39,688 nt of DNA. It comes from an uncultured Caulobacterales bacterium. GTDB lineage: Bacteria; Pseudomonadota; Alphaproteobacteria; Caulobacterales; Caulobacteraceae. The notes beneath the pieces are model-generated. The model was not told the DNA's origin, searched no databases, and saw only the letters and a program-made list of their open reading frames with translations. The stretch is from the NCBI GenBank assembly GCA_903900155.1, contig CAIUMD010000033.1:1-39688 (forward strand). The letters run 5' to 3'. The translations under genes were made by a program, and so were the position numbers. Shown piece after piece: positions 21,267 through 29,126 of the stretch. Numbering within the stretch: the first letter of the stretch is position 1; each line of letters starts with the position of its first letter.

Positions 21267-21335
21267 CGCAGCCAAGTTCTACAGACTGCCGGCGGTCTGA
21301 TTTCGCCCCGCGCCAGCGCTGACACGCAAAAGAAA

Positions 21336-21357
21336 AGCCCGGCCAAACGACCGGGCT
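21336..21357 (-). terminator. Hairpin with T-run on the minus strand
   Basis: AGCCCGG (21336-21342) and CCGGGCT (21351-21357) form a 7-bp stem with an 8-nt loop. Read on minus it is followed by TTTTCTTTT. No minus-strand gene lies just upstream of it, so it may be a leftover of a lost gene or may block readthrough into the receptor operon. Confidence 0.5.
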
Positions 21358-21418
21358 GAAAGTTTATAGGGAGGAAACGCCCAGGAAGGGCAGAGGCGCT
21401 CGGCGCCTCACGGGATCC

Positions 21419-21432
21419 TGATAGCGCTACCA
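21419..21432. promoter_or_regulatory. LacI-type operator candidate before the SGNH-deacetylase-peptidase group
   Basis: TGATAGCGCTACCA is one mismatch from the symmetric TGGTAGCGCTACCA, the kind of site used by LacI/GntR sugar regulators in Caulobacter and Xanthomonas. It is 139 bp before ATG 21571. A weaker relative, TGTTACCGCTACCG, lies at 21528-21541. Confidence 0.5.
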
Positions 21433-21570
21433 TCAGTGTAGGTGCAAGCGATTCCTGCCAGGCGCGGCGACCTGCCGCACTTTGATCGTTCGCGACGCTT
21501 TACGGCGCGGCCGAGAGGTCATACCAATGTTACCGCTACCGACAACAAGTTGGAGCGGGAGAAAACGCCG

Positions 21571-22917
21571 ATGAAGATGTTCGCGCGGCCTGCGCCGGAG
21601 CCTGCCCAATTCAGATGGAACCATCTGAATTGGATCAGCAGGCTCCGCCTCCTAAAAGTAGGAGCGCGCCTTAAGGGCGAAACCGCTCACACTTTCGCCC
21701 GGCGCGCTCTGATCGCCGCTGGTCTGGCCTTTGTTCTGGCCCTGCCCGCCCATGCCGAAACCCCCAAGGGTCTCAAGTGGGTCGGCAGTTGGGCCAGCGC
21801 CCAGATGGCGCCGGACGCCAAGAGCAGCCTGGCCGCCGAGGACTATCCCAACGCCACCCTGCGCCAGGTCGTGCGCCTGTCGATCGGCGGCGACAGGATC
21901 CGCGTGCGGCTGTCGAACGCCTTCGGGACCCAGCCTCTGACGATCAAGGCCGCGCGTGTCGCCGTTTCGGCGGCCCTGAACAGCGCCCGCATCGATCCGG
22001 CCACCGACCGCGCCCTCACCTTCTCGGGCCGCGGCGAGGTGACGATCTCGGCCGGCGCCGACTACTGGTCCGATCCGGTGGCGCTGAAGGTCATGCCGCT
22101 GACCTCGCTGGCGATCAGCCTGCACTACCCCGCCGCCCCCAGCGTCCAGACCGGTCATCCCGGCTCGCGGGCCACCTCGTACATCCTGGCCGGCGACCAC
22201 ACCGCCGACGCCGACCTGCCGGGGGCCAAGACCGCCGACCGCTGGTTCCAGATCTCCAGCGTCGACGTGGTGTCGGCGAAGGCGGGCGCGATCGTGGCGT
22301 TCGGCGACAGCATCACCGACGGCTACGGCGTCCAGCCCAACACCAACCTGCGCTGGACCGACGGCCTGCTGGAGCGCCTCAAGGGCAAGAACCTGGGCAT
22401 CCTGAACCTGGGCATCGGCGGCAACCGCGTGCTGCTGGACGGCCTGGGCCCCAACGCCCTGGCGCGGTTCGAGCGTGACGTCCTCAGCCAGGCCGGCGTC
22501 AGCCACGTGATCCTGCTGGAAGGCGTCAACGACCTGGGCGTCCTGACCCGCGACGCGCCCGCCACGCCGGAAGCCCACAAGGCCCTGGTCGAGCAGGTCG
22601 TCGCCGCCTACCGCCAGATGATCGAGCGCGCCCATGCGAGGGGGATCAAGGTGATCGGCGCGACCATCCTGCCCTATTCCGGCTCGGCCTATTACCACCC
22701 CGGTCCCGAGAGCGAGGCCGACCGCCAGGCGATCAACGCCTTCATCCGCGGGCCCGGAAATTTCGACGGCGTCATCGACTGGGACAAGGCCCTGCGCGAC
22801 CCGGCCCGCCCGACCTACCTGCTGAAGGCCTATGACAATGACGGCCTGCACCCCAACATGGCCGGCTACAAGGCCATGGCGGATGCTGTTCCGCTCAGCC
22901 TGTTCGAGAGCCAATAA
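21571..22917 (+). CDS. Secreted SGNH/GDSL esterase with an in-frame palindromic insertion in its N-terminus
   Basis: A 448-residue protein. Block I FGDSITDG (244-251, Ser246), the Gly block GIGGN (281-285), the Asn block GVND (318-321) and D424/H427 in NDGLHPN give a complete SGNH catalytic set. It resembles secreted GDSL-like lipase/esterases that deacylate polysaccharides or esters. A normal signal peptide core (FARRALIAAGLAFVLALPAHA) sits at residues 42-62 instead of at the start. Residues 7-44 are encoded by a dispersed-type palindromic element (21580-21707). Without it the protein would begin MKMFARRALIAAG, a textbook signal. ATG 21571 follows GGGAGAAAACGCCG. The deacetylase gene starts 3 bp after its stop. 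The long N-region may impair export. Confidence 0.9.
   Translation: MKMFARPAPEPAQFRWNHLNWISRLRLLKVGARLKGETAHTFARRALIAAGLAFVLALPAHAETPKGLKWVGSWASAQMAPDAKSSLAAEDYPNATLRQVVRLSIGGDRIRVRLSNAFGTQPLTIKAARVAVSAALNSARIDPATDRALTFSGRGEVTISAGADYWSDPVALKVMPLTSLAISLHYPAAPSVQTGHPGSRATSYILAGDHTADADLPGAKTADRWFQISSVDVVSAKAGAIVAFGDSITDGYGVQPNTNLRWTDGLLERLKGKNLGILNLGIGGNRVLLDGLGPNALARFERDVLSQAGVSHVILLEGVNDLGVLTRDAPATPEAHKALVEQVVAAYRQMIERAHARGIKVIGATILPYSGSAYYHPGPESEADRQAINAFIRGPGNFDGVIDWDKALRDPARPTYLLKAYDNDGLHPNMAGYKAMADAVPLSLFESQ
21580..21707. mobile_element. Palindromic element (about 114 bp) inserted in frame in the SGNH gene
   Basis: TTCGCGCGG (21580-21588) and TTCGCCCGG (21694-21702) look like a 9-bp target duplication exactly 114 bp (38 codons) apart. 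Between and over the right copy are three hairpins. The first is a 13-bp perfect stem, CCAATTCAGATGG/CCATCTGAATTGG (21606-21633), nested in GGAGCCTGC/GCAGGCTCC (21597-21605, 21638-21646). The second is CTCCTA/TAGGAG (21649-21664). The third is GCGCGCC..GGGCGAAA/TTTCGCCC..GGCGCGC (21664-21707). It has no coding capacity of its own. The behaviour resembles Rickettsia palindromic elements that insert in ORFs without breaking frame. Confidence 0.7.
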
Positions 22918-22920
22918 GCC

Positions 22921-23823
22921 ATGCGCATCGTCATCGCCGCCGCCCTCGCCCTGGTCGCCACGACCACTCACGCCGCCGACAAGCCGGTCATCGCCTTCAC
23001 CTGGGACGACCTGCCCGCCCACGCGGCCATGCCGGCGGGCGTGACCCGCACCCAGATCGCGGCCGACCTGCTGAAGGCGTCCGCCGAGGCCAAGGCGCCG
23101 GCGTTCGGCTTCATCAACGGCGTGCAGACCGAGCGCGAACCCGGCTCCGACGCGGCCCTGAAGCTTTGGCGGCAGGCCGGCCAGCCGCTGGGCAACCACG
23201 GCTGGTCGCACCAGAACCTGGCCAGCCTGACGCCCGAACAGTTCGCCGACGAGGCGGCCAAGAACGAGCCGATGCTCAAGGACCTGATGGCCGGCCAGGA
23301 CTGGCGCTGGCTGCGCTTTCCGTTCCTGTCGGAAGGCGACACGCCGGAGAAACGCCTGGCCGTCCGCGCCTGGCTGGCGGCCCACCACTACAAGATCGCC
23401 AGCGTCACCATGAGCTTCGGCGACTGGGCCTTCAGCGATCCCTACGCCCGCTGCGTGGCCAAGAACGACCAGGCCGCCATCGCCCAGCTGGAAAAGATCT
23501 ATCTGGACGGCGCGGCCGCCGTCGCCGACCGCTCGCGGGCCATGGCCAAGACCCTGTACGGCCAGGACATCCCCTATGTCCTCTTGATGCACGGCGGCGC
23601 CTTCGAGGCCCGCATGGCCACGCGCCTGTTCAAGCTCTACCAGGACAAGGGCTACGGCTTCACCACGCTGGAGAAAGTCGAGAGCCATCCGTTCTACAAG
23701 ACCGACATCGATCCCAGCCTGCCCCCCCAGCCGACGACGCTGGAGGACGCCTACAAGGCCAAGGGCCTGCCGGTCCCGGCGTTGCCGATCGATCTGGCGG
23801 CGGTGCAGGGGATGTGTCGCTAG
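22921..23823 (+). CDS. Secreted polysaccharide deacetylase (CE4/NodB-type)
   Basis: A 300-residue protein with signal peptide MRIVIAAALALVATTTHA. The NodB-type motifs are FTWDDLP (D29, D30; family TFDD), NHGWSH (H93, H97, metal site) and RFPFLSEGD (RxP motif, from about 132), with the late VLLMHGGAFEA carrying the final His. It is predicted to remove acetyl or other acyl groups from a polysaccharide in the periplasm. The substrate is unknown. It begins 3 bp after the SGNH esterase stop, so the two probably act on the same substituted glycan. The peptidase gene follows 67 bp downstream and may have its own promoter. Confidence 0.88.
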   Translation: MRIVIAAALALVATTTHAADKPVIAFTWDDLPAHAAMPAGVTRTQIAADLLKASAEAKAPAFGFINGVQTEREPGSDAALKLWRQAGQPLGNHGWSHQNLASLTPEQFADEAAKNEPMLKDLMAGQDWRWLRFPFLSEGDTPEKRLAVRAWLAAHHYKIASVTMSFGDWAFSDPYARCVAKNDQAAIAQLEKIYLDGAAAVADRSRAMAKTLYGQDIPYVLLMHGGAFEARMATRLFKLYQDKGYGFTTLEKVESHPFYKTDIDPSLPPQPTTLEDAYKAKGLPVPALPIDLAAVQGMCR

Positions 23824-23890
23824 GGCCGTTGCAGCGCTGAAACACATTCCCTGCTGACAACTGTCACGCTCGCGCATAGCGTCCCGCGCC

Positions 23891-26137
23891 ATGAAAAAGC
23901 CCTCGCTCACGGCGCTCGCGGCCGTCCTCGCCCTCTCCTCTCCGGCTATGGCGGAAAAACTCACCCCGGAACGGGTTTTTGCCGATCCCGGCCTGTCGGG
24001 TCCGACGGCCAAGGGCGTGGCGCTGTCGCCGGACGGCAAGCGCGTGACCTATCTGAAGGGCAAGCCGGAAGCGGCCAACGTCCAGGACCTGTGGGCCGCC
24101 GACGTCAAGGGCGGCGAGCCCTATCGCCTGATCGACAGCGCCGCGCTGTCCTCGGGCGCCAAGGAGCTGTCGGAAGCCGAGAAGGCCCGCCGCGAACGCG
24201 CCCGCGTCTCGGCCCGCGGCATCGTCGAATACAGCTGGGACAAGCAGGGCCGCTTCATCCTGGTGCCGCTGGACGGCGACCTCTATCTGGACAGCGTCGC
24301 CGACGGCAAGGTCACCCGCCTGACCGAAACCCCGGGCGACGAGGTCGACGCCAAGGTCTCGCCCAAGGGCGGCTACGTCAGCTACGTCCGCGACCAGAAC
24401 CTCTACATCAAGCCCCTAAAAACTGATGGGGGCGATGGCGGGGCCGAGACGGCCCTGACCACCGAGGGCAAGGGCGCCCTGTCGTTCGGCGTGGCCGAGT
24501 TCGTGGTGCAGGAAGAGCTGGACCGCTTCACCGGCTACTGGTGGAGCCCGGACGAGCGCCGCATCGTCTATACCCGCGTCGACGAGAGCACGGTCGACGT
24601 CGTGCCGCGCGCCGACATCGGTCCGGGCGGCGCCACCGTGGTCGAGCAGCGCTATCCGCGCGCCGGCCGCCCCAACGCCGTGGTCGAGCTCTTCGTCCGC
24701 GACCTGGCCTCGGGCCAGGTGCGCAAGCTCGATTTGGGCGCCAACAAGGACATCTACCTGGCCCGCGTCGACTGGTCCGCCGACGGCAAGACCGTCTACG
24801 CCCAGCGCCTGTCGCGCGACCAGAAGACCATCGACCTGATCGCCTTCGACGCCGCCACCGGCGCGGCCAGGACCATCGTCACCGACACCGACCCGCACTG
24901 GGTCGAGGCCCGCGACGACTTCTATCCGCTGAAGGACGGCAGCTTCCTGTGGTCGTCGGAGAAGGACGGCAACACCCACCTCTATCGCTACGCCGCCGAC
25001 GGCAAGCCGATCGCCCAGATCACCAAGGGCGACTGGCCGATGGCCGGGCTGGAAGGCGTCGACGAGGACCGCAAGGTGGCGATCTTCATCGCCTCGATCG
25101 ACACGCCGATCGAGCGCCGCCTGTACGAAGTCAGCTATGCCCAAAAACCTGGAAGTGGGCCGGGCAAGCCCAAGCCCCTGACCTCGGCCGGCGGCTGGTG
25201 GTCGGCCAAGGTGGCCGCCAGCGGCGGCGCCTTCGCCGGCACGTACGAGGATCCCAAGACCCCGCCGCAGACCGCGCTGTACGACAACACCGGCAAGCGC
25301 GTGCGCTGGATCGAAGAGAACAAGCTGGCCGAGGGTCACCCCTACTGGCCCTACGCCTCGACCCTGCCGGTTCCGGAATACGGCTCGCTGAAGGCCGCCG
25401 ACGGCGAGACGCTCTACTACGAGATCCTCAAGCCGCAGAACTTCGACGCCAGCAAGAAGCACCCGGCCCTGCTGGCGGTCTATGGCGGCCCGCACGCCCA
25501 GCAGGTCAAGCGCACCTGGCAGAGCGTGTCCGAGCGCACCTATCTGGAAGCCGGCTATGTCGTCTTCCGCATCGACAACCGCGGCAGCGGCGCCCGCTCG
25601 GCCAAGTTCATGCGCGCCCTGGATCGCAACCTGGGCACGGTCGAGGTCGAGGACCAGCTGCTGGGCGCCAAGTTCCTGGCCGGTCTGCCCTATGTCGACG
25701 CCAACAAGATGGGCGTGATGGGCTGGTCGTACGGCGGCTTCATGACCCTGATGCTGCTGACCGCCGACAACACCCCGTTCAAGGCCGGCGCGGCCGGCGC
25801 CCCGCCGACCGAGTGGGGCCTCTACGACACGGCCTATACCGAGCGCTACATGGGCAAGCCGGACGAGAACAAGGCCGGCTACGCCTATTCGGACGTCAAC
25901 ACCCGGATCGGCAAGCTGGCGCCCGGCAGCCTGCTGCTGCTGCACGGCATGGCCGACGACAACGTCATCTTCGAGAACAGCACGCGCCTGATGTCGGCCC
26001 TGCAGGCCAAGGCCATCCCGTTCGAGATGGCGCTCTACCCCGGCGAGCGTCACAGCGCGCCGCGCAGCAAGACCAAGGGCCTCAGCGTGCTGAAGAAGCA
26101 CCTGGAGTTCTTCGACCGCAAACTGAAGGGCCAGTAG
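23891..26137 (+). CDS. S9-family dipeptidyl peptidase (DPP IV-like), secreted
   Basis: A 748-residue protein with signal peptide MKKPSLTALAAVLALSSPAMA. An eight-bladed propeller-type N-terminal part (SPDGKRVTYL, SPDERRIVYT, SADGKTVYAQ repeats) carries a paired-Glu motif in FVVQEELDRFTGYWW (near 205-217), which in DPP IV anchors the substrate amino terminus. The C-terminal alpha/beta-hydrolase domain has GWSYGG (Ser613), HGMADDNV (Asp689/690) and GERHS (His721). It should release X-Pro or similar dipeptides in the periplasm to feed amino-acid uptake. The 67-bp gap after the deacetylase suggests loose clustering. A GC-rich hairpin follows the stop. Confidence 0.94.
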   Translation: MKKPSLTALAAVLALSSPAMAEKLTPERVFADPGLSGPTAKGVALSPDGKRVTYLKGKPEAANVQDLWAADVKGGEPYRLIDSAALSSGAKELSEAEKARRERARVSARGIVEYSWDKQGRFILVPLDGDLYLDSVADGKVTRLTETPGDEVDAKVSPKGGYVSYVRDQNLYIKPLKTDGGDGGAETALTTEGKGALSFGVAEFVVQEELDRFTGYWWSPDERRIVYTRVDESTVDVVPRADIGPGGATVVEQRYPRAGRPNAVVELFVRDLASGQVRKLDLGANKDIYLARVDWSADGKTVYAQRLSRDQKTIDLIAFDAATGAARTIVTDTDPHWVEARDDFYPLKDGSFLWSSEKDGNTHLYRYAADGKPIAQITKGDWPMAGLEGVDEDRKVAIFIASIDTPIERRLYEVSYAQKPGSGPGKPKPLTSAGGWWSAKVAASGGAFAGTYEDPKTPPQTALYDNTGKRVRWIEENKLAEGHPYWPYASTLPVPEYGSLKAADGETLYYEILKPQNFDASKKHPALLAVYGGPHAQQVKRTWQSVSERTYLEAGYVVFRIDNRGSGARSAKFMRALDRNLGTVEVEDQLLGAKFLAGLPYVDANKMGVMGWSYGGFMTLMLLTADNTPFKAGAAGAPPTEWGLYDTAYTERYMGKPDENKAGYAYSDVNTRIGKLAPGSLLLLHGMADDNVIFENSTRLMSALQAKAIPFEMALYPGERHSAPRSKTKGLSVLKKHLEFFDRKLKGQ

Positions 26138-26146
26138 GCCTTTCGC

Positions 26147-26217
26147 GCCGTCCGCGTCCTTCCCGGCGCGGACGGCCTGCGACACCCTGCCCGACCCCAT
26201 TGACCTTATGTCGCAGG
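26147..26217 (+). terminator. Tandem inverted repeats after the S9 peptidase
   Basis: GCCGTCCGCG/CGCGGACGGC (26147-26176) is a perfect 10-bp stem 9 bp past the stop. Starting on its last base, CCTGCGACA (26176-26184) pairs with TGTCGCAGG (26209-26217) over 24 nt. There is no U-run. The first is the likely transcript end; the second may belong to the leader of the next gene. Confidence 0.5.
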
Positions 26218-26273
26218 GTGCTCGGGCCGGGTACAGCTTATGGTTATCGGCGCTGGTTCAGGAAAAACGCGCC

Positions 26274-26483
26274 ATGACCAAGACCACCGAAGCCGCCGTC
26301 GAATGGCTGATCGAGACCGTCAAGGTCGCGCTCGAGGAAGGGCGCGCCACCGAGACCGAGCTCGAAGAGTGGCTGCTGGCCGCCATCCTGCTGGAAGAAA
26401 TGGCCATCGAGGAACAGCGCGACGACCAGGAAGCCCGCACGTTCGGGACCTGGTTCGGCCAGGCTAGCGGGACGATCCACTAG
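26274..26483 (+). CDS. Small acidic helical protein, unknown function
   Basis: 69 residues from ATG 26274 (AGGAAAAACGCGCC upstream). It is almost wholly helical by eye, with a Glu-rich middle (ALEEGRATETELEEWLLAAILLEEMAIEEQRDDQEA) and a short C-terminal tail GTWFGQASGTIH. It has no signal peptide, and I recognise no domain. The strong amphipathic pattern and clean ribosome site favour a real gene. It may be a small regulatory or adaptor protein. It lies between the peptidase and the thioesterase, same strand. Confidence 0.6.
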   Translation: MTKTTEAAVEWLIETVKVALEEGRATETELEEWLLAAILLEEMAIEEQRDDQEARTFGTWFGQASGTIH

Positions 26484-26532
26484 CTCCAGACTCTGCCCCG
26501 TGGGGAGAATCTAAGTCGACTTGACTTCCGTA

Positions 26533-26554
26533 GCGAAAGAAAACGAACTTTCGC
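26533..26554 (+). promoter_or_regulatory. Leader hairpin just before the thioesterase start
   Basis: GCGAAAG (26533-26539) and CTTTCGC (26548-26554) pair over an 8-nt loop and end 4 nt before ATG 26559. No separate Shine-Dalgarno is visible, so the hairpin occupies the ribosome landing site. A 10-bp palindrome AAGTCGACTT lies just upstream (26513-26522). Confidence 0.35.
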
Positions 26555-26558
26555 GACC

Positions 26559-27350
26559 ATGACCCGCTACACCGAACTCGTCGCCGCCATCGCCGCCACC
26601 GAGACGGGCTTTTCGGCCCACGTCTCCGACGACTGGAAGCAGGGCCGCACCACCTATGGCGGCCTCAGCGCCGCGCTGTGCGTCGAGGCCGCCCAGCGGG
26701 CGTTCCCGGAGGCGCCGCCGCTGCGCTCGGCCCAGTTCGCCTTCGTCGGGCCGGCGGCCGGCGAGCTGTCGATGCAGGTCCGGACGCTTCGCCAAGGCAA
26801 GTCGACCCTGTTCGCCGGCGTCGACCTGGTCGGCGAGCAGGGCGTGGCCACCCACGGAACCCTGACCTTCGGCGCGGGCCGCGCGTCGCACATCCCCGGT
26901 TATGCCGACGTTCCCTGCCCCACCGTCGCGCCGCCGGATGCGTGCGAGCCGTTCCACAAGGGCGACACCAGCCAGGCGCCCAGCTTCATCCGCCAGTTCG
27001 ACTTCCGCGTCGCCGGCGGCGGGCGTCCGGGCACGGGCGAGCCGCCGGAATACCTGCTGTGGATCCGTCACCGCGATGCGGCCGCCACCTCGCTGTCGGC
27101 CCTGATCGCCCTGGGCGACGCCCCGCCGCCGCCGGCCATGACCCTGTTCCAGAAGTTCGGCCCGATCTCGACCATGACCTGGGCCTTGGACATCGTTGGA
27201 CTTCCCGGCGAGGACGACGACGGCTGGCGCCTGCTGCGCAGCAAGTCCGAGACCATCGCCGAGGGCTATTCGACCCAGGAAATGCACCTGTGGGACAGCC
27301 GTGGCCGCCCGCTGATCCTGGCGCGGCAGAACGTGGCGATCTTCGTCTGA
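26559..27350 (+). CDS. Acyl-CoA thioesterase family protein (double hotdog)
   Basis: A 263-residue cytosolic protein of the TesB-like/4HBT_3 thioesterase type. The N-terminal hotdog shows W..GRTTYGGLSAALCVEAAQRAF (the central helix with TYGG) and LRSAQFAFVGPAAGELSMQV. The C-terminal hotdog ends with YSTQEMHLWDSRGRPLILARQNVAIFV, the usual 'D..G.l.a...Q' stretch. It is predicted to hydrolyse acyl-CoA esters; chain preference is unknown. It is monocistronic, and a REPIN-like repeat follows the stop. Confidence 0.85.
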   Translation: MTRYTELVAAIAATETGFSAHVSDDWKQGRTTYGGLSAALCVEAAQRAFPEAPPLRSAQFAFVGPAAGELSMQVRTLRQGKSTLFAGVDLVGEQGVATHGTLTFGAGRASHIPGYADVPCPTVAPPDACEPFHKGDTSQAPSFIRQFDFRVAGGGRPGTGEPPEYLLWIRHRDAAATSLSALIALGDAPPPPAMTLFQKFGPISTMTWALDIVGLPGEDDDGWRLLRSKSETIAEGYSTQEMHLWDSRGRPLILARQNVAIFV

Positions 27351-27374
27351 GGAGCCGCCCTCGCCCGGAGTTTA

Positions 27375-27490
27375 TCCTCGGGCCGATCTTCGATCGGACC
27401 CGGGGGACAAGCTCAGGGTGAGGGCTACTTTGAGGCTCTTCAGTAGAAACCTCACCTGAGCTTGTCGAAGGGCGAGGTTTCGGGCCAGGG
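27375..27490. repeat. REPIN-like inverted repeat, copy A
   Basis: Arms GACAAGCTCAGGGTGAGG (27406-27423) and CCTCACCTGAGCTTGTC (27450-27466) are inverted, with one base missing on the right. The same arm family recurs at 36215-36304 and 38151-38231. A small hairpin with CCGATC/GATCGG lies in front (about 27383-27397). It is non-coding, between the thioesterase and amidase genes. Confidence 0.8.
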
Positions 27491-27517
27491 TCGCGATCCA
27501 AGTTCGGGGAAACGCTC

Positions 27518-29026
27518 ATGACCAAGATCGCCTGCCCGCCGTCCGTTTTTTGGGCCGGCGCGGCTGCTATCGCACTGCTCGCAGGAGCCGCTCACGCTCA
27601 GTCCTCGGAAGACGCGACAAAGGCCTATCTCGCGGTCATCAAGGACAAGAACCCCGTTCTCAAGGCGGTCATCGCCACCAACCCCAACGCCCTGGCCGAC
27701 GCCAAGGCCCTGGACGCCGAGCGCAAGGCCGGCAAGGTCCGCTCGCCCCTGCACGGCATACCGATCCTGCTGAAGGACAACATCGAGAGCGCCGCTCCCC
27801 TGGCCACCACCGCCGGCTCGCTGGCGCTGAAGGACAATGTCACCGGCCGCGACGCCCCCATCGCCAAGCGCCTGCGCGACGCGGGCCTGGTCATGCTGGG
27901 CAAGGCCAACCTGTCGGAATGGGCCAATATCCGCTCTTCCAAATCGATCAGCGGCTGGAGCGCCGTGGGCGGCACGGTGCGCAATCCCTATGTGCTTGAT
28001 CGCAGCGCCTGCGGCTCGTCCAGCGGCTCCGGCGCGGCGGTGGCGGCGGGCCTCGCGCCCCTGGCCATCGGCACCGAGACCGACGGCTCGATCACCTGCC
28101 CCGCCGCGATCAACGGCCTGGTCGGCCTGAAGCCGACCGTGGGCCTGGTCTCGCGCACCCACATCGTGCCGATCAGCCACAGCCAGGACACCGCCGGCCC
28201 GATGACCACCACGGTCGAGGACGCCGCCAAGGTGCTGACCGTCATCGCCGGCAGCGACCCGGCCGACCCGGCGACGAAGGACGCCGACGCCCGCAAGACC
28301 GACTACGCCGCCGGCCTGTCCAAGGACGCGCTGAAGGGCGTCAAGCTGGCCGTGGCGCGGTTCTACACCGGCTATTCGCCCAAGCTGGACCTGGTGTTCG
28401 AGGCGGCGCTGAAAGAACTGCAGGCCCAGGGCGCGATCCTGGTCGACGTCAAGGACTTCGACGAGGGCCCGATCGGCAAGGCCGAAGGCGTGGTGCTCTA
28501 TACCGAACTGAAGGCCGACATGGCCGCCTACCTCGCCTCGACCGACCCGAAGAAGGTCCCCAGCCGCACGCTGGCCGACCTGATCGCCTTCAACAAGGCG
28601 ACCCCCAAGGAGTTCGAGTGGTTCGGCCAGGAGAGCTTTGAACGGGCCGAGAAGACCAAGGGCCTGACCGATCCGGACTATCTGAAGGCCCTGGCCGACT
28701 CCAAGCGTTTGGCCGGCCCCGAGGGGATCGACAAGATCCTGAAGGACACCGGCGCGGTCGCCATCATCGCCCCGACCACGGGTCCTGCCTGGACCATCGA
28801 TCCGCTGAACGGCGACAACTATGGCGGCTCGTCGACCACCCTGCCCGCCGTGGCCGGCTATCCGCACCTGACCGTGCCGATGGGCGACGTCACCGGCCTG
28901 CCGGTCGGCCTGTCCTTCATCGGGCCGGCCTGGAGCGAGAAGCTGCTGCTGAACCTGGGCTACGCCTATGAGCAGGCCACGCACCACCGCAAGCCGCCGC
29001 AGTTCCTGAAGACGATCGCGCCCTAG
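27518..29026 (+). CDS. Secreted amidase-signature family hydrolase
   Basis: A 502-residue protein with an N-terminal signal ([17 protein letters not shown]), so probably periplasmic. The amidase signature catalytic set is complete: Lys86 in PILLKDN, the cis-Ser in [10 protein letters not shown] (167-169), and the nucleophile Ser191 in TETDGSI. The usual [11 protein letters not shown] and [13 protein letters not shown] blocks are present. It hydrolyses an amide bond; secreted relatives act on peptide amides or aryl amides, but the substrate is not evident. The C-terminal [15 protein letters not shown] is typical of the family. A REPIN-like repeat lies just upstream, so the promoter must lie within or after it. 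Confidence 0.92.
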   Translation: MTKIACPPSVFWAGAAAIALLAGAAHAQSSEDATKAYLAVIKDKNPVLKAVIATNPNALADAKALDAERKAGKVRSPLHGIPILLKDNIESAAPLATTAGSLALKDNVTGRDAPIAKRLRDAGLVMLGKANLSEWANIRSSKSISGWSAVGGTVRNPYVLDRSACGSSSGSGAAVAAGLAPLAIGTETDGSITCPAAINGLVGLKPTVGLVSRTHIVPISHSQDTAGPMTTTVEDAAKVLTVIAGSDPADPATKDADARKTDYAAGLSKDALKGVKLAVARFYTGYSPKLDLVFEAALKELQAQGAILVDVKDFDEGPIGKAEGVVLYTELKADMAAYLASTDPKKVPSRTLADLIAFNKATPKEFEWFGQESFERAEKTKGLTDPDYLKALADSKRLAGPEGIDKILKDTGAVAIIAPTTGPAWTIDPLNGDNYGGSSTTLPAVAGYPHLTVPMGDVTGLPVGLSFIGPAWSEKLLLNLGYAYEQATHHRKPPQFLKTIAP

Positions 29027-29080
29027 ACTGGATCGCCGATCACCTGCAGGTTGATCTTCCTAGCGCCCAGCTTTTGTCAT

Positions 29081-29094
29081 ATTACACTCGTAAT
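29081..29094. promoter_or_regulatory. BlaI/MecI-type operator candidate
   Basis: ATTACACTCGTAAT (5-bp perfect arms, 4-bp centre), 32 bp before ATG 29127, extends imperfectly to GTCAtATTAC..GTAAtTGAC. BlaI/MecI/CopY repressors use short palindromes of the TTACA..TGTAA kind. No blaI-like gene is in the window, so this is inference. Confidence 0.4.
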
Positions 29095-29126
29095 TGACGA
29101 GACATAACAGGTTAGGGAGATCGACC

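Noticed and set aside
20997..21275. Longer N-terminus for the Fur-controlled receptor
   Set aside because: The extension has no ribosome site, crosses the Fur-like box and would place 93 residues before a perfect signal peptide.
21652..24039. 795-codon minus-strand frame across the SGNH, deacetylase and peptidase genes
   Set aside because: It spans three real plus-strand genes and has no ribosome site or recognisable motif.
24415..24445. Possible small insertion in the S9 peptidase (locally lower-G+C KPLKTDGGDGG segment)
   Set aside because: The frame is intact and the segment lies in a propeller loop where length varies in the family; no repeat boundaries are visible.
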